Below are positions 1 to 8,616 of a DNA stretch of 64,000 bases, in pieces. A program made the position numbers and the translations under genes. Under the pieces are notes generated by a model that made no database searches, had not been told where the DNA came from, and saw only the letters and a list, made by a program, of their open reading frames with translations. Numbering within the stretch: the first letter of the stretch is position 1; each line of letters begins with the position of its first letter. Origin of the DNA: Himantopus leucocephalus (Eukaryota > Chordata > Aves > Charadriiformes > Recurvirostridae); contig RSEF01000001.1 of assembly GCA_003993805.1 (NCBI GenBank), forward strand, positions 212,130,198 to 212,194,197. Direction: 5' to 3'.

Positions 1-2323
1 TTAATAGTCAGTTCCAATGCTTTCTTATCTGTTAGACAGCTGCTTCTTTGTGGAAGCTTAAAATTTCTTATTGGTGTTGTAAGTCCTTTATTTCACATTC
101 TAGCTACAGGTAATTTATTCTTTGCTATTTGTGGATACCTTTAATATTTTTGAATGTTGTTATCATGTCTCCCCTCTATTAGATAGAGGCTAATAATTCT
201 TCTTGCTTTTCTGTAAACACTCTGCAGTTGGCCACATCTCCCTCTTTTTTCTAGGTTTTATCCCTGAAGTTCGTTATGCTACTCTAGTTGAAGTTTTGCT
301 TGTGACCAACAGAGCTGAAAGGTTATTTCACAGGTCTTACAGATCATATTCCAGGCTTGACACTTCAGTTTAATGCTCATTTTGCAGGACTGTGTCATTA
401 TGGGCTCATGATTGACTTGTGATTCCGCTGTGATCTCTCAATCCTTTACTGCAGAGATGTGTTCTAGGCTTTTTTTCTGGTTCTTCTTTCTGTATAGTTT
501 CTGTTTACCTGTAGAATCCTTTACTTTTCCTTACCGGATTGATTTTTAACAGTTCTCAAGGCTGAATTTTAATCCTGTTCTTCAATATTCTTTCACTTTC
601 CGTCTGGAATAGATTTTAAACCCCGTGTACTACATCTGTGTTATTAATGAAAATATTAAATAGCACTGTTCATGTAGTATTTCCTGTGGTTTACTGTAAA
701 TACTATTGCAGATATAATATGTAGTTTTAAACATATGCAAACACATTTCGATATGTTATAGATTTTAAAATAGATTGGAAATTAATTATTAGAAAAATAG
801 TGCGATTCATTTGTGCAAGTTGATTTATTTAAGAATGTCTAAAAATCCAGTATTTTGTCATGCCATATTTATGAAAAAGTCAATTAAAAGAATCCCCACA
901 ACCACAAATGCCTATACTCCTCCCAAGTAACCCCCAAACATTTCAATAAAACCCGACTATCCCTTTTCTCCCTCACAACCATCCGTCACTGACAAGAGCA
1001 AACAAAACCATACTTACCCCTTCCATGACAGGTGCTCCTGCTTTCATTCATGGTTTTTGTCTCTCATTCTCCAGTCCTTCTAACCTCTTCTTTTTCTCTT
1101 CCATCGAGATTTTTCTGGTGTCGGGGTCCCTGATGTCTCCTGGTCCTCCCTCTTTGCACACTCAGCCCTTGCAGTGTCTGAGCAGGTGGTCCATGGGAGG
1201 TCAGCCAGCACAGGTTGGCTGCTCAGAGCCGCAGGCGCTTTGAGCTTGTGGTGCTTTCTCCTCCATGGGCTGATTATGATGCCAGGGCTCCGCCAGCGTA
1301 CTCTGCTGTGGTTTTTTGCTCATAAGATTATGGTTGGTTACTTGACATAAAGCTAATGAGGATGAATCTGAGCCTGGATCTAAATGTGCGCTTCTGTAAT
1401 TAGTGACGTTGGTGAGGAACGAGGTATGGCAGGATACTGAGCATTAATCATCCATATGGACTCTTAGTCTACCCAAAAGGTAGAATAAATTCTAATTCTA
1501 ATAAATTCTACCCAAAAGGTAGAATAAAGGTGTCTTGGCGTAGCTTAACTTACTTCAATGAGGAAGAAGAGTGTCCCATCGGGCAGTTAGTACATAGAAT
1601 ATAGCATGTTTTTTTCCTCCCTTTGTAGATGAGTGTAGATTGTGTTTAAAAAGTATTCCAAGTTCTGTGGATGAAAATCCGGTGAAGATGAGATGAATTT
1701 GTGTATTTGGAAGCTGGATACTCTGTAATTTGCATCTTGGAAGAGAAAAAAAACCCCACCAACTGTAAAAACTGCAGTCCCACTGTCACAATCTATCTCA
1801 ATACCTAAAAATCCTATTTTACATCTGGTGTCCTTTTGCTGGCCTTCTGAAGTGGGGATTTTTATTGCATCCTTTGTAATGTAAGATCGAATTGAAACCT
1901 TTCCTATCAAATACATATCAGATCAATCAGTTGTTATATATGTGTTTTGACCTTAAGCAAAAGGCAAGACTGAACACTTGCTGACCTTGGTTTTTGTCGA
2001 TTTTGGAAAAAAACCAAACCCAAAACCTTTTCAGGGATCCTGTTGCTGCTTTCTTGAAGGCGGGTTGAAAGATCTTACAGAAAAGCAACCTCTGCAGAAG
2101 CAGCGGCCACAGAGACCCATGACGTGTACCCTGTGAATGAATTAAAGTCATCAGCAATTCAGAAGTCCCACTTCCTAGTGTATTTGATTCAGGTTGCCCT
2201 GTGCTCTTTCCTCTGGGAGGGAGAAGGCTGTGGTTTCTTCCTGGCAACTTTCTGTTGCAGATATCTGTCCCGTAGAGGGCACCAAAGAACACGAATTCTC
2301 ACTGTTTTAAATCTAATTATTTG
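1..2323. other. non-coding, presumed SLC36A4 intron
   Basis: No exon, RNA gene or recognisable repeat was identified. There is a C/A-rich patch around 885-1020. A 21-bp direct repeat (CTACCCAAAAGGTAGAATAA core) occurs at about 1469-1489 and 1508-1528. A 109-codon minus-strand open frame at 1587-1916 is not longer than chance allows and matches nothing I know. Confidence 0.5.
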
Positions 2324-2668
2324 GGGTAGTGGAAGGATGAGGCAGGTGAATAGAGGGAATGGGGCCAGGTGGGGAACTAAAATAAAGGAAAAACAGTAAT
2401 AATGTTACTAATACCACTCCTTGACCAATATTTCTGCATTATGCTCTGTACTCTTCTGACGGTGTTTGCGNGGGGTAGTGGAAGGATGAGGCAGGTGAAT
2501 AGAGGGAATGGGGCCGTGTGGGGAACTAAAATAAAGGAAAAACAGTAATAATGTTACTAGTACCACTCCTTGACCAATACTTCTGCATTATGCTCTGTAC
2601 TCTTCTGATGGTGTTTGCANGACCAATATTTCTGCATTATGCTCTGTACTCTTCTGACGGTGTTTGCG
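2324..2668 (+). repeat. A-N-B-N-A assembly duplication
   Basis: A 147-bp block (2324-2470) is followed by a single N (2471), a second version of the same block (2472-2619) with about six substitutions, another N (2620), then 48 bp (2621-2668) identical to the tail of the first version (2423-2470). Returning to version 1 shows that the second version was spliced into an otherwise continuous sequence. This is most likely an assembly product, not a biological tandem repeat. Confidence 0.85.
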
Positions 2669-3963
2669 TGTGGGTTTCTGCAAATTAAGCCCACTGGAAC
2701 CAGTGGGAGCTTCCACTGAGATCTTTTCTTTGATGTTCTTGATAAAACAAGTACCAACCCAAATTTAGTAGTCTCTTCCTTCCCTTTACTTACTGTTTCA
2801 GAGAACTAAGATGTGACAAAGCATTTTAGAATGGTTCTGGCACATGAATGGAATATTCATCAGTCCAGTGTACTTTGAGGTGAATTTAGTTAGACACACA
2901 GTGGTGCATGTGAGTCTAAATATTTATTTCATCTTTTGAATTCTGTGAAATGTTTGATATACCCTTCTCACTAATTGATATGTAGTATAGCTTCTGGTGC
3001 TAAATCTTTTTTGATTAGTGCCTGTGGGATTATAACAATGTTGGCTGCATTACATTAGTGTTTTCTGGGCACTTTGTGCTACAAGACCCTATTTCCAGTT
3101 ACATCAAATTTCAAATGAAGCGTTTCTAAGAAACGTTTTCCTGGGGCAGTGAAGAAACTCAGGTTGGTGGCGAGAGTTCTGGTTAAGACTAGCAGCATGC
3201 AAATAAGGGGCTTACAGGTGAAGGTGTCTGGAATTGTAGAAGAATGGTGGAACTAGAACAGACAGCTGGAGGTTGACTGCAGCAAGACTGGAGCAGAGAC
3301 ACACTGGAATAGAAAGAAGAATCTGTGCCCCAAAGAGTGTGGTCCCTTTTCATGCTATAGTTACTTTGCTTTTTCATCTTGAGTAGCAGAAGCCCTTAAG
3401 CCAAGAGTCTTGGCGTTTATCAGCTTGCTTGTGAATATTTGCTGAGTTCTCTGGAAAAGTGTCCATTTCTCATTGTTTGCTGATAAAGCTAAAAACCGAA
3501 AACCTGTTCATGCTGCGTGGGAGCACTTTATTAGATCTTTAAGTCTTTCCAGATGACCCAACAGTGGGATGTTACATAGTGGAATTTTGGTGGATTTTTG
3601 GTGTGTTTGTTTGTTTGTAAAAAGGAGAAAAAAAAACCCCAAAACTTAGGAAATTGTACTTAGACATAAAATTAGAATTGTTAAAAATGTTGCAAAGTTG
3701 AGTACTGAGTAATAATGAAATACCAGAACTAAATGAACTGTGAAACACTTCCTTGGCCTTTTCCTGCCAAATTACAGGATTACAATATAGTTTTTACCTG
3801 CCTGGTTTCGTTCCAGATCTGGCCTTGTCTATTTTACTGGTTGTTGCTCCGGGTTGAATAAGGAAGGAATTAGAACCAGTGAGCTCAAAGACTACTGTTT
3901 TGATCTGACTAGATGATGAAAAGTCCATAGACTGTATGACAGAATGAGTGGGTTTTGAGATAC
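2669..3963. other. non-coding, presumed intron
   Basis: No gene, RNA or clear transposon was seen. Simple-sequence content is limited to short G/T- and A-rich stretches near 3600-3640. Confidence 0.5.
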
Positions 3964-3973
3964 NNNNNNNNNN
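3964..3973. other. 10-N assembly gap
   Basis: Ten N characters abut the 5' side of a CR1 3' tail. A longer CR1 body may have been lost here. Confidence 0.95.
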
Positions 3974-4018
3974 CTGAAAGGTCCCTTCCAACCTCAACAA
4001 TTCTATGAATCTATGAAT
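3974..4018 (+). repeat. CR1 LINE 3' end
   Basis: The segment CTGAAAGGTCCCTTCCAACC, then CAACAATTCTATGAATCTATGAAT, is the conserved avian CR1 3' tail with its short terminal tandem repeat. It is in sense orientation on +. Only the tail remains to the right of a 10-N gap. Confidence 0.85.
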
Positions 4019-4120
4019 GCTTGAAACTGTTTGAGTGGAAGCTGGTTTATACTGCGGTATCTTAAAAATCTATTTTAGAACCTGAGCTGTATCCTGCCTG
4101 CAGGGTTTTTTTAGGAATAA

Positions 4121-4158
4121 TTTTTTTTTTTTTTTTTTTTTTNTTTTTTTTTTTTTTT
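4121..4158 (+). repeat. poly-T tract with internal N
   Basis: About 38 T residues with one N at 4143. The length is uncertain because of the N. Confidence 0.9.
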
Positions 4159-4866
4159 AGACAGCTCATCAGGCTTACAGACATTTATATAAATGGAAGT
4201 CATTAGGTTAAATATTTATTGTAGCTGAGGTTTTCAAGGGGACTTACATGCTCAAATCACACCGTAGTTCTTAGAAAACCCTCTTATGTGTTCTTGTGTG
4301 CAGACCAGCTCTGGCTACCTGTGAATGGACGCAGCAAGTAAACACACGAGACTGTTGTTAAAGTGAAAGGCTGTTAAAGTGCTTGCTTTGTGTTTCTGTT
4401 TTAAGTATGGTGGGAAAGCGGGAAGGCTCTATAGAGAGCTTTACTTCATGTGGCATTAGGGAAGTAATTCGGTTAAGTGTTTGACGTATTGCTTGGCAAA
4501 GCGGAGTTATTGTAGCTGCGGGAATTCACTGGAACTCAGTTCTAAATGTATTTAGCTCTTTGTAGCTTTCTAAAAACGTTATCTTAATGAAGACTAACAG
4601 ATGTTAAATGTCCTGTAAGTGACACTTAAGATTCTTGCAAGGTGGAAACCACCAGTGTTTCTGGAATGACTGGTGTCCTCTGTTTTCATTTAAAGCCAGA
4701 TTTCTGGAAAACATGCGGTTGCAGAATTGTACCTTTTATCTTTCCCTTTTTCATAATGAAAAAAATCTGTCTAGTGCTTTTTGTTACAGAGAAAATAATT
4801 TTAAGTTAATTCTGTCTTCCTGAGTTTAAGGATTGTTTGAAACAATGGAAATAAAGTGAATTGTGA

Positions 4867-4891
4867 TTTTTTTTTTTTTTTTTTTTTTTTT
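4867..4891 (+). repeat. poly-T tract
   Basis: Twenty-five consecutive T residues. Confidence 0.95.
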
Positions 4892-5046
4892 CTCATAGAC
4901 TTGTAAAGACTGAGTTTTGGCAAACTTGCCCATCTGAATGACTTGGTTTACATACGCTTGGTTTTACCTTATCAGCTAACTCCCTCTGCTTCATGAAAGT
5001 CTCACAGTCCCAATGAACCCTTGATTGCCTACCATATCTCCAGCCT

Positions 5047-5096
5047 GTCCTCTTTTCTCCCCTTTGTCCTCTTTTCTCCCCTTCATCCTCTTCCTC
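5047..5096 (+). repeat. short pyrimidine tandem repeat, 19-bp period
   Basis: Unit GTCCTCTTTTCTCCCCTTT occurs about 2.5 times just left of a CR1 copy. It forms a strongly strand-asymmetric C/T tract. Confidence 0.75.
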
Positions 5097-5159
5097 AAGG
5101 TCGAAAATTAATAGCCTTGAGTCACCGTGACCTGTAAAATAAAATAGATACCATTAAGG

Positions 5160-5577
5160 TAATCACAGAGTGGTAGGGGTTGGAAGGGACCTCTGGAGAT
5201 CATCTAGTCCAACCCCTGGGTCACCTACAGCAGGTTGGAGAGGATCGCGTCCAGGTGGTTTTTGAGTATCTCCGGAGACGGAGACTCCACAACCTCTCAG
5301 GGCAGCCTGTTCCAGTGCTCTGTCACTCTCAAAGTAAAGAAGTTTTTCCTCATGTTGAGATGGAATTTCCTGTGTTCCAGCTTGTGCCCGTTGCCCCTTG
5401 TCCTGTCGCTGAGCACCACTGAGAAGAGTCTGGCCCCATCCTCTTGACACCCGCCCTTTAGATATTGATAAGCCTTTATGAGATCCCCTCTCACTCTTCT
5501 CCAGGTTAAGCAGACGCAGGTCTCTCAGCCTTTCCTCATACGAGAGGTGCTCCATTCCCTTCATCATCTTTGCTTAG
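5160..5577 (-). repeat. CR1 LINE, 5'-truncated (3' UTR and end of ORF2)
   Basis: The + strand shows the reverse complement of a CR1 3' region: AGAGTGGTAGGGGTTGGAAG at the left end, then the usual order of motifs. These are GATCATCTAGTCCAACCCC, the CCAGTGCTCTGTCACTCTCA segment, CCCCTTGTCCTGTCGCTG, and CTCAGCCTTTCCTCATACGA ahead of the Met-Lys-Gly/Arg-Met-x-His motif of the ORF2 C terminus. The 134-codon frame here is CR1-derived and has no host function. Truncation at about 5577 is typical of incomplete reverse transcription. Confidence 0.9.
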
Positions 5578-7061
5578 GATTGCCTTGGCTACATATAAAC
5601 TTATATTGTAATATTAGTACGTGACCTTTTTATGGTAATAGCTTAATGTTTTGGGATTTTTGAGGCAGAATCTGTGAACTTATTAGTTCACTTGCACAGA
5701 TAACAGCTGACATCTTAAAGAGCAAACCATGTTGAAAGAATTGCCCATAAATTAGTCAGTCTTGGGACCATGCCTGTGAACTATGCGATAAGGATGATGA
5801 TATTTAAGCATTACTACGCTTGTACACTTCCTGGGATTGTAGGGTTATAGAGGCTGCCTCTGAGTTCAGTTCTACATTAAGACTGTGGTTATAGTAGCTG
5901 GTTGTCTGACAGTACTTAGGAGTCAGAGTATTGTCTTCGGTTGTTTTGCATTTCCCATTTTTGTTTAAGTCTCCCTGTGCTATAAGGAACTAATTTTTTT
6001 AATTTTTTTTTTACTGTCCAAGTACCTTTTCATACTCCTCAAGCTGCAGGCTTTCTGCAGTGTGAACTGATTAAGCACAGTCATATGCTGATTTGTGAGA
6101 TGGCAAATGCAATGGAAGGGAAAGGGAAAGGATACACACCTAGGGAAAATGCATGATAAGATTTAAAACACGTGTATTTGAACTGTTACCATTTTGCAGC
6201 TAGCAGAATAACCACCAGCTCTTGATGTTTTGATTGTGGTCTGCACATAGCGCAGAATATGTTTCCACAAAACAAATTTTGGCAGTTATGTCCACATTAA
6301 TGTTTTTCCAAAAGATGCAATGAGAGTTGTGAATAGTGCCAAACTCAGTCTTCTGAATTGCACCGTAAGCAATTATTGTAATGTTATATACAAAAACCTT
6401 CATACGCTTTCACATTGTGTGCTACTGTTTATCTACAGGCATGAATTTATATCAGTGTTATGGATACAGGACTCTCAAGTCTCTCAGAGCTCATGGGTTT
6501 TTTTAAGTTGAGTTAACATTGATTAATAGAGTGAAATTTAGCAAAAAATAAAATAATTTGAATTAAAGACAGGCAAGTTCATATTCTAACATTATTTTGT
6601 ATGAATGCTGCTATGATTTAGATGGAAAAGGCTTGAGGTTATTAAGCGCTGAACTCGGGTACAACAGGAGTTGGTCATCTAAACCGCTTACTCTCCTTAC
6701 AAAAATCCAAACACTAATATTTAGGCTCAGATCCATCTGGTTTGCATTCATTTTACCAAAGTATCCCTTTCTGAAAGGGATCTGATCTAAACTGCTCATG
6801 TGGGTTTCCTCTTTAGTCAGTGGTGGGATAAAGATGATTTCAGGTCTTTGAGGTCCTGATTTTATCATTGTCTTAAGGATGAAACACTTGCTGAAAGTGC
6901 CTTGTCTTCCCCTCTGCACTGAGAGTACAGGGGTCCTGAAACGCCTGACACTCAGCGGGTGAAGCAGAAGGACAAATTCCCCTATAGAAGAACAGCTACG
7001 TGCCTGTATACAGAGACTTAGTGCTATCACTGTTTAACGCGTTTTGGTTTTTTTTCTGCAG
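5578..7061. other. non-coding, SLC36A4 intron
   Basis: This is the intron stretch leading to the acceptor at 7061, with no identified repeat. A 139-codon minus-strand frame (6611-7030) has no recognisable domain. Confidence 0.5.
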
Positions 7062-7289
7062 GTCCATGAAGGATTCTTGGAAAACAAGACTGCTCCCATA
7101 AATGTCAGTGCCACCAGCAGTTCTTCTGAGAAAAGGAGTACCGACTTACGAATATACATGCTGTGTTTCCTGCCATTCCTGATCCTCCTGGTCTTTATTC
7201 GTGACCTTAAGAGCCTGTCCTTGCTTTCATTGCTTGCCAATCTGTCCATGGCTGTCAGCCTGGTGATCATTTACCAGTATATTGTTAGA
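7062..7289 (+). CDS. SLC36A4: SLC36A4 internal exon (amino acid transporter, loop plus two membrane segments)
   Basis: This 228-nt exon encodes 76 residues in phase 0 at both ends. It is bounded by a polypyrimidine acceptor (TTTTTTTCTGCAG) and a GTGAGT donor directly after an AGA codon. The peptide starts [10 protein letters not shown] and has a hydrophilic Ser/Thr-rich loop with two N-glycosylation sequons (N-K-T at residues 8-10, N-V-S at 14-16). A membrane segment follows at about residues 31-47 ([16 protein letters not shown]) and a second at about 51-73 (through [12 protein letters not shown]). This pattern is that of the SLC36/PAT amino acid/auxin permease family. From memory, the VHEGF start and [11 protein letters not shown] block fit SLC36A4 better than SLC36A1-3. 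SLC36A4 is a high-affinity transporter of proline and tryptophan at the plasma membrane and endolysosomes, linked to mTORC1 signalling. The reading frame is intact, so nothing suggests a pseudogene. Upstream exons are not in the window. Confidence 0.88.
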
Positions 7290-7417
7290 GTGAGTATAAA
7301 AAAGTTTATTATCTTTTTTTTTTTTCAGTGTGGCAAGTTGTATTTGTTGCGTGTGGCGTTGGTCTTTGATAGATATATAATGACTGACAATTTCTGAAAG
7401 GCAGTATTATCTTGTAT

Positions 7418-7423
7418 TTTATT
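7418..7423 (-). promoter_or_regulatory. possible poly(A) signal for the antisense exon
   Basis: AATAAA on the minus strand (TTTATT on +), about 160 nt downstream of the TGA of the candidate antisense exon. The hexamer is frequent by chance in such AT-rich DNA, so it only counts as support alongside the exon. Confidence 0.2.
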
Positions 7424-7583
7424 GAGGCATCTTAATATAAGGAGGTGCCTTAATACTTGAGACATGCTGTGAAGACAGACTTTTACAGTACTTTTGAAAG
7501 AAAGAATAATATTGCTGGACTTAATANAGAATATGTGAATTTTCATGGATTGCACACAGAACTTTCAAGGTTTTAATCTATGG

Positions 7584-7797
7584 TCAATCTTTTTGTTGCA
7601 ACAGAAGAACTGTTTCAACAGCAACGTTTATTTCTAGTGTTTCTCCAGTACGATCAGGAAAAATGTAAGACTTATCCTTGAAAAATACATATCGCAGAGT
7701 TTCATCCTTGAGAACTTGAATAGTTGCTGCGTTGTCTGGGTTCCTCCTGTTTTTCATATTTGGAGGCATTTCATAATGGAACAAATTTAACTGATGG
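7584..7797 (-). CDS. candidate 3'-terminal exon of an unidentified antisense gene
   Basis: On the minus strand a T8-CAG acceptor ends at 7798. It is followed by an open frame of 70 codons from 7796 down to a TGA at 7584-7586, with one leading base (7797) completing a split codon. The peptide is balanced and protein-like: it contains LFHYEMPPNMKNRRNPDN, then a segment rich in K, D, E and aromatics (LRYVFFKDKSYIFPDRTG), and ends VLLLQQKD. A minus-strand AATAAA lies about 160 nt past the stop. I do not recognise the family. The exon sits inside the SLC36A4 intron, on the opposite strand, so the rest of the gene would lie at higher coordinates, where I found no convincing partner exon. It could be a real overlapping gene, a relic exon or chance: frames of this length are common here. 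Confidence rests on acceptor, frame, stop and poly(A) signal occurring together. Confidence 0.3.
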
Positions 7798-8517
7798 CTG
7801 AAAAAAAATCACATCTAGAAACCTCTGCATTTTTCTTTCTTAAGATTTTTAAAAAGTGGTAAGTGCTAGACACTGTTTCACACATGGTGTCATAAGTGGT
7901 GAGTGCCGTTATTGTTTGAGAAAGCTTTCACATGAGTGTATGAAATGAGTGGGAAGCAGAGGATGTGGAGGAAGGCAGAAAAGCCAGTGAGAGGTGTTGT
8001 CCGGGCGAGGAGGCAGGAGAAGTTACATTGAAGAGATTGGGGGAGATAGAGAGACATTAATTGTTCTGTAGGAACTCAGTTTGTATTAAAAAGGTTTTCT
8101 TTTACTGCCCCTTATGGTTATGAAGAATATCTGTGCAGTATGAAAGCAGATTAGAAAATGCAATACTCTGAGAATAGCCTAAGTTTGCAGAAGATTAAGC
8201 TTGAGGTGTGAGCTTTCCATTTTAATTGATGCTCACTCACATACACCGGTGTGATACTTTAAATGTGAAATTTTATAGTGTCAGTAATATGAACCTAGAA
8301 TAAATTATCTACAAGTGTCTGTGTGTGGATGGGAAGGTGGCTATAAATTTGTGTAAAGGACTTAGTTTGGGAGGAAAACCAGGGACTGTATGTGGCAAAG
8401 TATACACCACTGCCAACATGTACTTGAGCTTTCTTTCCTATAGCATAAAAAATCAGCCAAAATTGTATGAACAGTTGATGTGCTTTACATAGCACTGTTT
8501 TGCTTTGTTTTCTTCAG
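7798..8517. other. non-coding, SLC36A4 intron between the two exons
   Basis: No repeat or RNA was identified. The stretch ends in the CTTTGTTTTCTTCAG acceptor of the next SLC36A4 exon. The other half of this intron (7290-7583) holds the 3' flank of the candidate antisense exon. Confidence 0.6.
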
Positions 8518-8616
8518 GATATAGTAGATCCGCGACAACTGCCTCCTGTGGTTGGCTGGAAGAAATACCCATTGTTTTTTGGGACTGCAATATTTGCTTT
8601 TGAAGGGATCGGTGTG
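8518..8616 (+). CDS. SLC36A4: SLC36A4 internal exon (conserved core membrane helix)
   Basis: This 99-nt phase-0 exon encodes 33 residues. It follows a CTTTGTTTTCTTCAG acceptor and ends at a GTAAGT donor. The peptide has a D-P-x-x-L-P motif and then [20 protein letters not shown], the highly conserved block that begins the next membrane helix in SLC36 transporters. The [12 protein letters not shown] form points to SLC36A4, since I recall PAT1 having W-K-T-Y-P here. It joins in frame to the exon ending at 7289 across an intron of about 1.2 kb. The next family block expected downstream (L-P-L-E-N-x-M-K) was looked for by eye on the + strand and not found before the window ends. The coding sequence is therefore partial here: about 109 of roughly 500 residues. 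Confidence 0.88.

Noticed and set aside
1587..1916. 109-codon minus-strand frame
   Set aside because: By a rough chance estimate several frames this long are expected in 64 kb of such AT-rich DNA. No splice context or recognisable domain supports it.
5163..5567. 134-codon minus-strand frame
   Set aside because: It is a translation of a CR1 3' region, not an independent gene.
6611..7030. 139-codon minus-strand frame next to the SLC36A4 exon
   Set aside because: It has no recognisable motif, and its length alone is weak evidence.
7527..7527. Single N as another duplicated join
   Set aside because: The flanks are not duplicated, so it is a simple ambiguous base.
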